Origin: UBA5189 sp040389445
GTDB lineage: Bacteria > Chloroflexota > Limnocylindria > Limnocylindrales > CSP1-4
Length of the DNA: 64,000 nt
Assembly (NCBI GenBank): GCA_040389445.1
Contig: JAZJZX010000006.1
Coordinates: forward strand, 28,512 to 92,511
Direction of reading: 5' to 3'
Shown: in pieces, positions 7,674 through 16,370 of the stretch
Layout: every line of letters begins with the position of its first letter
How positions within the stretch are numbered: position 1 is the stretch's first letter
The notes under the pieces: generated by a model
Seen by the model: the letters and a program-made list of their open reading frames with translations, nothing else
Told to the model about the DNA's origin: nothing
The model's database searches: none
Position numbers and translations under genes: made by a program

Positions 7674-8972
7674 TCAGACTGTCCGGAGCGCCTCGCCAAA
7701 GATCTCGAGGCCCTCGGCGATCTCGGCGCGACTGGCGTCGATCGGCGGGATCCAGCGGACCACCTGGTGGTCCGCTCCGCAGGACAGGACGAGCAGTCCC
7801 AGATCCGCTGACTTCGCGACCAGACGATCCACGAGCGCCCCGTCCGCGACCTTCGTGGCGCGATCCGTGACGAACTCCACCCCAACCATCAATCCGGGTC
7901 CCCGCACGTCTCCGATGCGTTCGTCCTCGGCCTTGAGCCGATTCAGGCCGGCCGTCAGTTCGGCACCACGAGCCGCGGCATTCGCCACGAGCCCCTCGCC
8001 CGCGATGGTGTCGAGGACCGCGAGGCCCGCGGCGCAGGCCACCGGGTTGCCGCCGTAGGTCGACCCGTGGGCGCCCCGACCCCATCGTTCCTGGAGCGCA
8101 CGCGAGGTCGCAATGGCGGACAGCGGAAGACCGTTGGCAATGGCCTTGGCGATGCACACGACGTCCGGAACGATGCCGGCATGTTCGAATGCCCACATGC
8201 GCCCCGTCCGCCCGTAGCCGGTCTGGATCTCGTCGGCGACGAGCAGGATGCCGTGCTCGTCACACAGCTCCCGGATGCCCCGAAGAAACCCAACCGGCGC
8301 AGGAAGGTAGCCACCCTCGCCCTGGACCGGCTCGACGAAGATCGCGGCGACGGTCGAAGCCGGCACGACGCTGGACAGCATCCCGCGGAGCCGCTGCAGC
8401 CCGACCTCGGTCGCGCGTTCCTCATCGCCGTCGAACTCCCGCCAGACGGCCGGGAAGGGCGCCAGATAGATTGACGGGATCAGCGGTTCGTAGCCCCGCC
8501 GGTAGTTGGGCGATGAGCTGGTGATGGACGTGGCCCCATAGGTTCGGCCGTGGAACGCGCCCTGGAAGGCGATGATTGCGGGTCGACCGGTGACTCGACG
8601 GGCAAGTTTCATGGCGCCGTCGATGGCCTCTGACCCGGAATTCAACAGGAAGATCGAATCGATCGACTCGGGGAGCGTGGCGGCCAGCCGATCGACGAGG
8701 CGCACGACCGGCTCCGCGTAGCCGATGGCGCCGGTCGGGCCGATGAGGCGGTCCACCTGGGCGTGGATGGCCGCGGAAACAGCCGGGTGGGCGTGGCCGA
8801 GGGCCGTGACCGCGATGCCGTTGGCGAAGTCGAGGTAGGCCTTCCCGGCGGTGTCGTACAGGCGATGCCCGATGCCGTGGCTCCAAGAGCGCTCGAAGTA
8901 GCGCCCAAGGACGGGCGTCAGGTGGCCCCCGGCGAGGGCGGCAAGATCGAGGTCGACGTCCGGGTTGGTCAT
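7674..8972 (-). CDS. 4-aminobutyrate-type class III aminotransferase
   Basis: PLP-dependent omega-aminotransferase of 432 aa, probably transferring the terminal amino group of GABA or a related omega-amino acid to 2-oxoglutarate or pyruvate. The phosphate-binding NSGSEAID is at 111-118, D247 in VADEIQTGYGRTG binds the pyridine nitrogen and K276 in IAKAIANGLPL forms the Schiff base. The STYGGNPVACAAGL segment is typical of GabT. It is divergent from the acyl-CoA dehydrogenase gene at 9058, with 85 bp between starts. A TATACT hexamer 8 nt upstream of the ATG supports the start. Substrate specificity cannot be read from sequence alone. Confidence 0.87.
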   Translation of the reverse strand: MTNPDVDLDLAALAGGHLTPVLGRYFERSWSHGIGHRLYDTAGKAYLDFANGIAVTALGHAHPAVSAAIHAQVDRLIGPTGAIGYAEPVVRLVDRLAATLPESIDSIFLLNSGSEAIDGAMKLARRVTGRPAIIAFQGAFHGRTYGATSITSSSPNYRRGYEPLIPSIYLAPFPAVWREFDGDEERATEVGLQRLRGMLSSVVPASTVAAIFVEPVQGEGGYLPAPVGFLRGIRELCDEHGILLVADEIQTGYGRTGRMWAFEHAGIVPDVVCIAKAIANGLPLSAIATSRALQERWGRGAHGSTYGGNPVACAAGLAVLDTIAGEGLVANAAARGAELTAGLNRLKAEDERIGDVRGPGLMVGVEFVTDRATKVADGALVDRLVAKSADLGLLVLSCGADHQVVRWIPPIDASRAEIAEGLEIFGEALRTV

Positions 8973-8980
8973 GGCTGTCG

Positions 8981-8986
8981 AGTATA
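8981..8986 (-). promoter_or_regulatory. Predicted -10 element (TATACT) for the GabT-like gene
   Basis: TATACT on the minus strand lies 8 nt before the ATG at 8972, in the divergent region shared with the acyl-CoA dehydrogenase gene. Confidence 0.45.
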
Positions 8987-9057
8987 GGCGGGCACCCGTG
9001 CGGCAGGCGGTGGCATCATTCGCAGGCGCCCGTCATCTCCGCTCGATCGAGGTACCC

Positions 9058-10296
9058 GTGTCCATCGACTTCCGCCTGACCGATGAGAACAAGCTCGTCC
9101 GGCAGACCGTCCGCGACTTCGCCGAGAACGAGATCCTGCCGCACATCCGGGAGTGGGACGAGAAGGGCGAAGTCCATCGCGAGGTGTTCGCGCGGATGGG
9201 CGAACTCGGTCTGCTGGGCGCCCCGATCTGGGAGCAGTGGGGCGGCTCGGGGATGGACTACCTCAGCTTCGCGATCATCTGCGAGGAGCTCGAGCGCGCG
9301 GACACGGCCTTCCGGGTCGTCCAGAGCGTCCATGTGGGCCTCAATTCGCTGACCCTGATGCAGTGGGCCACGGAGGAGCAGCGGCAGCGCTGGCTCGTGC
9401 CCCAGGCGCGTGGCGAGAAGCTCGCGACCTTCGGGCTCACGGAGCCGGGCGTGGGCACGGATGCCGCGAACCTCGCCTCGACGGCACGGCGGGAGGGTGA
9501 ATCCTACGTCCTCAATGGCCAGAAGATCTGGATCAGCCTGGCGGACGTGGCGGACCATTTCCTGGTCTTTGCGTCGGTCGATCGATCGAAGAAGCACAAG
9601 GGCGTGACCGCGTTCCTCCTGGAGCGCGGCATGGCCGGACTTGCGACGGGAACCCTCCACGGCAAGCTTGGGATCAGGGCGGGGAACACCGGCCTCATCA
9701 ACATGGACGAGGTCCGGGTCCCGATGGAACATCGCATCGGCGAGGAGGGCGAGGGCTTCCTGATCGCGATGAGCGCGATCGACCAGGGGCGGTTCACGGT
9801 CGCGGCCGGCAACGTCGGGCTGGCCCAGGCGTGCCTCGATGCATCGCTCAGGTATGCCCACGAGCGCCAGACCTTTGGCGACGAGATCGGGCGGCATCAG
9901 CTCGTCAAGCAGATGCTGGCGAAGATGGTGGCCGGCATCGAAGCCGGGCGACTCCTCGTCTGGCGGGCGGCATTCCTGAAGAACCATGGGATCAGGAACA
10001 CCCGTGAGACCTCGCTGGCGAAGTGGCACGCCACGGAACACGCGGTCGCGAGCGCCCTCGACGCGATCCAGATTCACGGTGCCAACGGGTACAGCAATGA
10101 ATTCCCTGTCGAGCGGTACCTCCGGAACTCGAAGGCCGCCGTCATCTACGAGGGCACCAGCCAGCTGCACACGCTGATCCAGGCCGATTACGCGCTCGGG
10201 TACCGCGAGGATCGCGCGATCCGCTGCGAGCCGCTTCCGGCGCAGGGGCTGGATCGCCTGCCCGTGTCCGTCGCGGCGGGCGCCGGCCGGGCCTGA
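9058..10296 (+). CDS. Acyl-CoA dehydrogenase
   Basis: FAD-dependent alpha,beta-dehydrogenase of 412 aa passing electrons to ETF. FAD/substrate signatures are FGLTEPGVGTDAA and GQKIWIS in the first half. The catalytic base is E365 in YEGTSQLHT. The GTG at 9058 is chosen because the family begins directly with FRLTDENKLVRQTVRDFA and a GAGG motif lies 5 nt upstream; the frame is open further upstream but that part has no homology-like features. It is probably co-transcribed with the GMC oxidoreductase 26 bp downstream. Acyl chain preference is not clear; the length and motifs fit short-chain or glutaryl-type members. Confidence 0.9.
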   Translation: MSIDFRLTDENKLVRQTVRDFAENEILPHIREWDEKGEVHREVFARMGELGLLGAPIWEQWGGSGMDYLSFAIICEELERADTAFRVVQSVHVGLNSLTLMQWATEEQRQRWLVPQARGEKLATFGLTEPGVGTDAANLASTARREGESYVLNGQKIWISLADVADHFLVFASVDRSKKHKGVTAFLLERGMAGLATGTLHGKLGIRAGNTGLINMDEVRVPMEHRIGEEGEGFLIAMSAIDQGRFTVAAGNVGLAQACLDASLRYAHERQTFGDEIGRHQLVKQMLAKMVAGIEAGRLLVWRAAFLKNHGIRNTRETSLAKWHATEHAVASALDAIQIHGANGYSNEFPVERYLRNSKAAVIYEGTSQLHTLIQADYALGYREDRAIRCEPLPAQGLDRLPVSVAAGAGRA

Positions 10297-10322
10297 CCGG
10301 CCTCCCGGCGGCAGCCTCGACC

Positions 10323-12368
10323 ATGGAGACCGCAGCCGGCCGGTTCCGTCCCTCCGAGGTCCGGACCCTCGCGTCCCTGACAGCGACGTTCGTCCCCGGC
10401 GCGGACGCCGCGATGCTGTCGGACCTCGCCGCGCAGGCCCTCGCCCGTGCCGCCGATCCGGCGCAGGTCACGCAGCTTCGGCTCGTCCTCCGGCTCCTGG
10501 AGCAACCGATCGTCAACCTCGTGACGGCCGGCCGTCCGGCGAAGTTCAGTTCGATGTCCGTTGCCGAGCGGGAGCGGGTGCTCCTGCGCTGGGCGCGATC
10601 ACCAATCGCCCTGAAGCGGTCCGCCTTCCAGGCGCTGCGCAAGCTCCTGTCCTTCCTCGCCTATGCCGCACCCGATGCGAACGGTCGGAACGCGCTGCTC
10701 GAGGGCATCGGGTACACGACCGACCATCCGCCGGTCACGACCGAACCGACTGCCGTCAGGATGACGCCGATCGATCGGACGCCCGGGCCCACGCCGATCG
10801 TCATGGAAGCCGACGTGGTCATCGTGGGATCGGGCGCGGGCGGAGGCGTGATGGCCGCCCAGCTCGCCGGCGCGGGCCGCTCGGTGATCGTCCTCGAGGT
10901 CGGCCCGGCGGTGGACGAGGTCACGATGCCTCGGACCGAACTCGAGGCGTTCTCGCGCCTCTATCTCAACCACGGGCTCCTTTCGACGTGGGATGGGTCG
11001 GTGAGCATGCTCGCCGGTTCGGCCGTAGGCGGCGGCACCGTGGTCAACTGGATGACCTGCATCGACATCCCCCCATCGGTCCGCGCCGAGTGGGCTCGGG
11101 ACCACCGCCTGGACGGCGTGGACGGCTCGGAATGGGATCGAGATCGCGCCGAGGTGGAGCGGGAAATCGGCGTGACCGAGACGATCGGGTTTCCTCCCAA
11201 GGATGCCGCGATTCTTCGTGGTGCGGCCGCCCTCGCCTGGGAGGCCGGGCCGATCGATCGAAATGCCGAATCCTGCTCGGACTGCGGGAGCTGCCCGTTC
11301 GGCTGCCCGCGCGGGACGAAACTCGGTGGACTGCGGGTTCATCTCGTGACGGCGGTCCGGGCCGGGGCCCGCGTGGTGGACCGGGTCAGGGTGACTCGAC
11401 TGATCCTCGAGGGCGGCCGGGTGGTCGGCGTCGAAGGCAACCTCCTCGTCGAGGATCCGGCGACGGGGATGCCGATGCTCGGAGCACCGGACGATCCAGC
11501 GTCGGCCATGGCACGCCGTCTGGTGGTTCGCGCACCGCAGGTCGTGCTCGCCGCAGGTGCGCTTCGAAGTCCGGCGATCATCCAGGGATCGGGGGCTTTC
11601 CACCGGGCGGTCGGCCGGTACCTCCGGATCCATCCCGTGCCGGTCGTGGCGGGGCGGATGCCCGAGCCGGTGGACATGTGGCGGGGCACGATGCAGGCGG
11701 CTCGCTCGGTCCAGTTCCTCGACCCGGAGCCGGGTCGCCGGGGGTATGTCATCGAATCCGCGCCGGGGCATCCGGGCCTGCTCGCGCTGGCCGTGCCGTG
11801 GGACGGTGCGGCGGACCATGCCGGCTGGCTGAGGAACAGCCGGCATCTCGCTCCGCTGGTCGCCGTCACCCGCGACGGCGGGGAGGGCCGGACCACGCTG
11901 ACGCGGGCCGGCCGGGTCCGGATCGACTACCGCCTCGATTCCGAAGGCGTGCGGACCCTGCGGCACGCGGCCGTCTCCATGGTTCGTCTGATCCGCGCGG
12001 CGGGCGCGCTGGAGATCCTTGCCGCCGCGACACCCATCCTTCGGCATCGAATGGAGGGTCCCGGGGAGCAGGTCAGGTTCGATGCCTTCGTGGATCGAGT
12101 CGCACACCTCGACTTCGCGCCCAACCGCGGCACCGTGTTCTCGGCCCACCAGATGGGAACCATCCGGATGGGCGCCGATGGTCGAAACCACGCGGCGGAT
12201 CCCCGAGGTCGCGTCCGCGATGTCGCGGGGCGCGTCATTCCAGGTCTGTACGTGACGGACACGTCCACGTTCCCGACGGCGATCGGCGTGAACCCGATGC
12301 TGGCCGTCATGACGATGGCCAGACGGGTCAGCCGGACCGTTCTGGACGAGGGTCGGGTGCGAGGCTGA
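10323..12368 (+). CDS. GMC oxidoreductase, long-chain alcohol oxidase-like
   Basis: FAD-dependent glucose-methanol-choline family enzyme of 681 aa. An N-terminal all-helical region of about 155 residues precedes the dinucleotide fold VVIVGSGAGGGVMAAQLA. The C-terminal catalytic region has HQMGTIRMG and the closing VTDTSTFPTAIGVNPML. A cysteine cluster SCSDCGSCPFGCPRGTK (about residues 319-335) matches the motif of plant and yeast long-chain fatty alcohol oxidases rather than ordinary GMC enzymes. The role is probably oxidation of fatty or aromatic alcohols to aldehydes. It follows the acyl-CoA dehydrogenase closely. Its 3' end overlaps the convergent EamA gene by 41 bp. Confidence 0.85.
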   Translation: METAAGRFRPSEVRTLASLTATFVPGADAAMLSDLAAQALARAADPAQVTQLRLVLRLLEQPIVNLVTAGRPAKFSSMSVAERERVLLRWARSPIALKRSAFQALRKLLSFLAYAAPDANGRNALLEGIGYTTDHPPVTTEPTAVRMTPIDRTPGPTPIVMEADVVIVGSGAGGGVMAAQLAGAGRSVIVLEVGPAVDEVTMPRTELEAFSRLYLNHGLLSTWDGSVSMLAGSAVGGGTVVNWMTCIDIPPSVRAEWARDHRLDGVDGSEWDRDRAEVEREIGVTETIGFPPKDAAILRGAAALAWEAGPIDRNAESCSDCGSCPFGCPRGTKLGGLRVHLVTAVRAGARVVDRVRVTRLILEGGRVVGVEGNLLVEDPATGMPMLGAPDDPASAMARRLVVRAPQVVLAAGALRSPAIIQGSGAFHRAVGRYLRIHPVPVVAGRMPEPVDMWRGTMQAARSVQFLDPEPGRRGYVIESAPGHPGLLALAVPWDGAADHAGWLRNSRHLAPLVAVTRDGGEGRTTLTRAGRVRIDYRLDSEGVRTLRHAAVSMVRLIRAAGALEILAAATPILRHRMEGPGEQVRFDAFVDRVAHLDFAPNRGTVFSAHQMGTIRMGADGRNHAADPRGRVRDVAGRVIPGLYVTDTSTFPTAIGVNPMLAVMTMARRVSRTVLDEGRVRG

Positions 12369-13359
12369 TCGGGCCCCCGACGGCAGGCGCCATCGCGACC
12401 GCCTCCTCGGGATCCACGATCAGCGCCGCCCGCAGGGCTCGTGCGGATCGTCCTCGTGCCGTCACGATCATCGCCACGGCCAGCACGATGACCGCCGAAG
12501 CCACGACCGTTCGCGGCGTGATCGGCTCGGACAGGAAGACGGCACCGAGCGCAAAGGCCACCACGGGGTTGACGTAGGCATAGGTGCCGACCAGCGAGAG
12601 CGGCGCGTTCCGCAGGAGCCATGCGTAGGCGTTGAACGCCAGCAGGCTTCCGATGAAGATCAGGTAGACCATCGCCCACAAGGACGCAGCTGTGATCTCA
12701 GCAGGATGGAAGCGCCCGAGTTCGCCGGTCAGTGCCCCCTCGACGAACAGCGCGACGGATCCTGCCAGCATCTGGATCGCGGTGGAGGACAGCGGGCGAT
12801 CCGGCAGGTCGGCCTTCCGGGCCGAGAAGAGCGAGCCGTGCGCCCACCCGACGGGACTGAGGAGCAGGGCCGCGATGCCGACGACCTCGAAGGCCACGCC
12901 GCCCTCCGGCCAGACCAGCAGCGTGACCCCGGCCAGGCCGAGCGCGATACCGCCCACCACGACGATCGGAAGGCGATCCCGGAAATAGATCCAGCCCAGG
13001 ACCGCGAGCCAGACCGGCATGAGGGCAATGAGGACGGCGGCGATGCCCGAGGCAACGGTCAGCTCGCCGAACGCAACGAATCCGTTGCCGATCCCGAGGA
13101 GCAGGGCCCCAACGATGGAGGCGTCGCGCACCTGGCGCATCGAGGGCCGGGCGTGGAGCAGGTCGCCCCGGACCACCTCCACCGCGACCAGCAGCGACCC
13201 GGCAATCGCGAACCGGATCGCCAGCATGAGGAATGGGGGAATGCTCTCGATGGCAATCGCAATCCCGAGATAGGTCGAGCCCCAGACGACGTAGAGCGTC
13301 GCCATGGCCGTCCACAGGGCGAGGCCGCCGGTGCGTTTTGGCATAGCTGACTGGTCCAA
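12328..13359 (-). CDS. EamA-family (DMT) permease
   Basis: Drug/metabolite transporter of 343 aa with ten membrane helices in two EamA repeats. The first helix carries YVVWGSTYLGIAIAIES, and the mid and C-terminal repeats contain LAVLGWIYFRDRLP and the family-typical VNPVVAFALGAVFLSEPIT. It resembles YedA/RhaT-type exporters of amino acids or metabolites; the substrate is unknown. A TTG at 13359 lies 7 nt after a TACACT hexamer, fitting the leaderless pattern here; the alternative is the ATG at 13344, which gives an N-terminus MPKRTGG. Its terminus overlaps the convergent GMC gene by 41 bp, so antisense interference is possible. Confidence 0.85.
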   Translation of the reverse strand: MDQSAMPKRTGGLALWTAMATLYVVWGSTYLGIAIAIESIPPFLMLAIRFAIAGSLLVAVEVVRGDLLHARPSMRQVRDASIVGALLLGIGNGFVAFGELTVASGIAAVLIALMPVWLAVLGWIYFRDRLPIVVVGGIALGLAGVTLLVWPEGGVAFEVVGIAALLLSPVGWAHGSLFSARKADLPDRPLSSTAIQMLAGSVALFVEGALTGELGRFHPAEITAASLWAMVYLIFIGSLLAFNAYAWLLRNAPLSLVGTYAYVNPVVAFALGAVFLSEPITPRTVVASAVIVLAVAMIVTARGRSARALRAALIVDPEEAVAMAPAVGGPISLAPDPRPERSG

Positions 13360-13366
13360 GCTGCGC

Positions 13367-13372
13367 AGTGTA
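13367..13372 (-). promoter_or_regulatory. Predicted -10 element (TACACT) for the EamA gene
   Basis: TACACT on the minus strand ends 7 nt before a TTG codon at 13359 and 22 nt before the ATG at 13344. The spacing favours the TTG if this mRNA is leaderless. Confidence 0.35.
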
Positions 13373-13400
13373 GCCGGAGATCGGGCGCTACGCCACCGAA

Positions 13401-13457
13401 GGCTTCGCGCGACGGGTCAGGCTTCGCGCGACGGGTCAGGCTTCGCGCGACGGGTCA
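13401..13457. repeat. Tandem repeat, 3 x 19 bp
   Basis: Three perfect GGCTTCGCGCGACGGGTCA units are followed by three looser GTCAGCGTCGCG-type units reaching about 13501. They fill the space between the EamA promoter and the 3' end of the alkyltransferase gene. Confidence 0.85.
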
Positions 13458-13516
13458 GCGTCGCGCCCCACCGTCAGCGTCGCGGTTCCGTCAGCGTCGC
13501 GCCACGGTCTCGTGCC

Positions 13517-14368
13517 CTACGCGGCCAGCGAGGCACCCGAGCCTGGTCGGCAGGATCGGCACGGCCGGTAACCAGCCTGTATCGCCGAGGCCAGGCTGCG
13601 GAACGGCCGGCGCTGAGCGGTCGTGATCCGCCGGGCGTGGTGGCAGGTCGGAAGGCAGACCACCCGGGTGCCGGCCGAGCCGAGATAGCGCAGCCCGGAT
13701 CGCGCGGTCGACTCCAGGGCATCCGTGTCCAGGCCCTCCGTCGCGAGCACCGTGCGCTTGGCATCGGGTCCGCCGAGCGAGTATTGCCCGATCGATCCAT
13801 CGCTGCGAACCACGCGATGGCACGGCACCACCAGCGGTACGGGGTTGTGGGCGAGGGCTGTTCCCACCGCCCGGACGGCCCTCGGTCGGCCGATTTCCGC
13901 CGCGACCCAGCCGTACGGACGCACCTCGCCCCGGGGGATCTCGAGCGCCTTCAGCCAGACAGCCACTTCGAACGGCGTATGGCCGCGAAGGTCCAGTGGA
14001 ATGCGCACCCGCCCCTCACCCGCGAGCCGTGCCTCGATGGCCCGGGCCAGCCGTTGGGGAAGGCCGGCCGCACGATGCAGCGGGCGCCCGACGCGCTCGG
14101 CGAACCGGTCGTGGAAGGCGGCCGGATCATCGGCCCGATCGATCCAGGAGATGCCGCGGCCGTTCCACGCGACGCCGATCGTTCCCAGGGGCGACGGGAG
14201 TTCGGCCCACACATCGGCCAGCCCGACACGGACCAGGGCATCGCGTGCGATGTTCGCCGGAGCCGGCGACCGAAGGCTCGCGAGTCCGGCGACCAGATCG
14301 GCCTCTGTCGGCGAGCGGGACCCGTCGACGTCATCGTGCGCCGGAGTCCTGAACGCGGGGCGGTTCAT
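13517..14368 (-). CDS. O6-alkylguanine-DNA alkyltransferase with C-terminal Ada zinc domain
   Basis: DNA repair protein of 283 aa. The central Ogt domain removes alkyl groups from O6-guanine onto C183 in VPCHRVV, with helix-turn-helix (PYGWVAAEIGRPRAVRAVGTAL) and GGPDAK segments in the right order. The C-terminal 45 residues match the Ada metal-binding domain: C238, C242, C270 and C273 in VVCLPTC and YRPCRSCRP. In Ada this domain is N-terminal and takes methyl groups from phosphotriesters, which switches on DNA binding. Here the order is reversed and the AraC-type helix-turn-helix of Ada is missing. It overlaps the upstream ECF sigma factor gene by 4 bp, suggesting a shared alkylation response. 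Confidence 0.88.
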   Translation of the reverse strand: MNRPAFRTPAHDDVDGSRSPTEADLVAGLASLRSPAPANIARDALVRVGLADVWAELPSPLGTIGVAWNGRGISWIDRADDPAAFHDRFAERVGRPLHRAAGLPQRLARAIEARLAGEGRVRIPLDLRGHTPFEVAVWLKALEIPRGEVRPYGWVAAEIGRPRAVRAVGTALAHNPVPLVVPCHRVVRSDGSIGQYSLGGPDAKRTVLATEGLDTDALESTARSGLRYLGSAGTRVVCLPTCHHARRITTAQRRPFRSLASAIQAGYRPCRSCRPGSGASLAA

Positions 14369-15084
14369 GCGGTCATCTCCTTCCCGGCGTCGGGCCGGAC
14401 CTGGGCTTCCGTGGAGAGTTGCTCGCGGAGATTGGCGAGGCCCCGGTGGACCTGGGCCTTGATGGTGCCCTCGGGCCTGCCGAGCGCCGCCGCGGTCTCG
14501 GCCACCGACAGCCCGTCGACGTGGCGGAGCACGACCGCCTCGCGCAATGCGGGCGAGAGCCCAAGGAGCGCGGCGGCGAGCTCGCGGCGCCCTTCACGAC
14601 GCTCGACGACCGCCTGCGGGAGCGAACCACCGGCTGCCCGCGGTTCCCACCCGGCGGCGGCCAGCGGATCGAGGTGGACGGGAGGCTGTCGATCGGCGAT
14701 CCGACGACGCCGATTGCGGGCGAGGTTGATGGTGATGGCGGCCAGCCAGGGGCGAAGGCGGAGCGCCCGGATCCTGTTCGAGTCGTAGCCCGCGAGCGCG
14801 TCGTACGCGCGAACCAGCGCGTCCTGGGCGACCTCCTCCGCGTCGCTCGGGATGCCCAGATAGCGATGCGCGATTGCGTACAGCCGCGCGACGTGTTCCT
14901 CGACCAGTTGCGGAAATGCCCGATCCAGGTCGGCGGCGAGTCGTGCTGCGAGCGCGTGGTCGGCGTCCATCAATCTCCAGAACACGGTCCGGGCGAGATC
15001 GGTTGCAGTCTGGCCTGCAAACCCGGCAGCCGCGAGGACCTCGATCTCGCCGGTCGGCCGGACGAGCAGGACCAGATGTCCCAT
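14365..15084 (-). CDS. ECF-type RNA polymerase sigma factor
   Basis: Sigma-70 family ECF factor of 239 aa. Region 2 covers VEEHVARLYAIAHRYLGI to PWLAAITINLARN, including EEVAQDALVRAYDAL. Region 4 contains LSPALREAVVLRHVDGLSV and the helix-turn-helix GRPEGTIKAQVHRGL. A 55-residue N-terminal extension (MGHLVLLVRPTGEIEVLAAAG onward) is unusual for the class. The ATG at 15084 is preferred over an upstream ATG at 15141, because a TACCCT -10-like hexamer lies between them and the first 19 residues look non-coding. It overlaps the alkyltransferase start by ATGA. No anti-sigma gene is adjacent, so activity may be controlled by the partner or the N-terminal extension. Confidence 0.85.
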   Translation of the reverse strand: MGHLVLLVRPTGEIEVLAAAGFAGQTATDLARTVFWRLMDADHALAARLAADLDRAFPQLVEEHVARLYAIAHRYLGIPSDAEEVAQDALVRAYDALAGYDSNRIRALRLRPWLAAITINLARNRRRRIADRQPPVHLDPLAAAGWEPRAAGGSLPQAVVERREGRRELAAALLGLSPALREAVVLRHVDGLSVAETAAALGRPEGTIKAQVHRGLANLREQLSTEAQVRPDAGKEMTA

Positions 15085-15158
15085 GCGAGGTAGCTGACGA
15101 TCAGGGTACCGAGCGGCGCGCCCGCCGCATAGACGACGCACGCCAAGACGCGCCGGCT

Positions 15159-15221
15159 GCCCCCGCGGCCCCCGCGGCCCCCGCGGCCCCGGCTGCCCCC
15201 GCGGCCCCCGCGGCCCCCGCG
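15159..15221. repeat. Tandem repeat, 7 x 9 bp
   Basis: Seven units of GCCCCCGCG (the fourth varies to GCCCCGGCT) lie upstream of the sigma factor gene, in the divergent region shared with the methyltransferase. On the minus strand it would read Gly-Ala-Ala, but the frame has no other gene-like features. Confidence 0.85.
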
Positions 15222-15339
15222 GCGCCCATCAACGTGACCTCGCCCGATCCGAGGTGGACACCCAGTCTGCCCGGGCCGCAGGACCCGGTCCGCGCCAACG
15301 GTCGAACCGGCGCATCCGGCGTGCGACAATCCAGCCACG

Positions 15340-16356
15340 ATGCATCTCGATGAGCAGCATGACGACATGATTGCGGCCCTCGGCGGGTTCTACCGAACGT
15401 GGATCGCGTACCTCGGGATCGAACTCGGATTCGTCGAGGCCCTCAGATCCGCCGGCACCGCCGGCCTGAGCGCGGATGAGCTCGCGGCCCGGACGGGCGC
15501 GCATCCCAAGGCAGTCGCGACCTGGGCGTGGGCTGCCGACGCGCACGGCCTGATCACCGCCGCTGACGTCCTGCGCATCGACGAAGGGCTGGCCGCCGTG
15601 CTGATCGACGAGCAGCGAACCGTGTACCTCGGCGGCCAGGTCATCCACTCAGTCGTCTCGACGCTGGACTGGGACGGGATGCTGGCGTTCTTCCGTTCGG
15701 GTGTTCCGATCCGCGAACGGCCCGATCGTTATCGGGCGGCCATCGAGCGCGTGACGCGCCAGGACGTCGCGGTCTTCTTCGCCGAAGCCCTCGCCGCGTT
15801 GCCCGACCTCGTGGCCCGTCTGTCGATGGGCGGACGGGTCCTCGACGTGCACTGTGGCGGTGGACGATGGCTGCTCGCGATGGCCCGGCGGTTCGCGAAT
15901 CTCACGCTCGTCGGGACCGAGGATGAAGCCGATTCGCGCGCCCGGGCGCATCAGTTGATCGAGGCCGCCGAGCTCCAGGGACGCATTCGGATTGAATCGT
16001 CGTCGATCGAAGATGTGTCGAGCGGCGGACGATTCGACCTCGTCTACTACCAGTATGCGCTCCACGGGCTGCCCGATCCCGCCGGCTCGCTTCGTGCGGC
16101 ATGGGCTGCGCTCGAGGTCGACGGGTGGTTGCTCGTGCTCGACTGGCTCCTGCCGACGGACGAGGATGAACTCCATTCGATCCATGGTGAGCTGATCGCG
16201 GGTGTGCACCTCGATGAGGTGTTCATGGGCGCCGGACTGCGCGACCTCCAGGCCTATCTGGCATGGTTCGAGGCAGCCGGAACGCCCGCACCGGTGGTCA
16301 TCGAATTGCCCTCGGGCGCCACCCTCCTCGCGCTGCATCGCTCGCCGACGGCCTGA
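15340..16356 (+). CDS. SAM-dependent methyltransferase with N-terminal dimerisation domain
   Basis: Class I methyltransferase of 338 aa, architecture of small-molecule O-methyltransferases. An N-terminal winged-helix dimerisation domain (LSADELAARTGAHPKAVATW) is followed by the Rossmann domain with motif I VLDVHCGGGRWLL at about residues 167-179 and the post-motif FDLVYYQYALHGLPDP. The His in YALHGL is where many O-methyltransferases hold their base, but the substrate is unknown. The ATG at 15340 follows a GACAAT hexamer by 9 nt. The downstream acetyltransferase starts 15 bp after its stop, so the two are likely one transcript. Confidence 0.83.
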   Translation: MHLDEQHDDMIAALGGFYRTWIAYLGIELGFVEALRSAGTAGLSADELAARTGAHPKAVATWAWAADAHGLITAADVLRIDEGLAAVLIDEQRTVYLGGQVIHSVVSTLDWDGMLAFFRSGVPIRERPDRYRAAIERVTRQDVAVFFAEALAALPDLVARLSMGGRVLDVHCGGGRWLLAMARRFANLTLVGTEDEADSRARAHQLIEAAELQGRIRIESSSIEDVSSGGRFDLVYYQYALHGLPDPAGSLRAAWAALEVDGWLLVLDWLLPTDEDELHSIHGELIAGVHLDEVFMGAGLRDLQAYLAWFEAAGTPAPVVIELPSGATLLALHRSPTA

Positions 16357-16370
16357 TTCCGCGACCCCTC

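Noticed and set aside
15101..15298. A minus-strand frame encoding a Gly-Ala-Ala repeat protein
   Set aside because: It is only the 9-bp tandem repeat read in frame, with no ribosome-binding site or other domain, inside a divergent promoter region.
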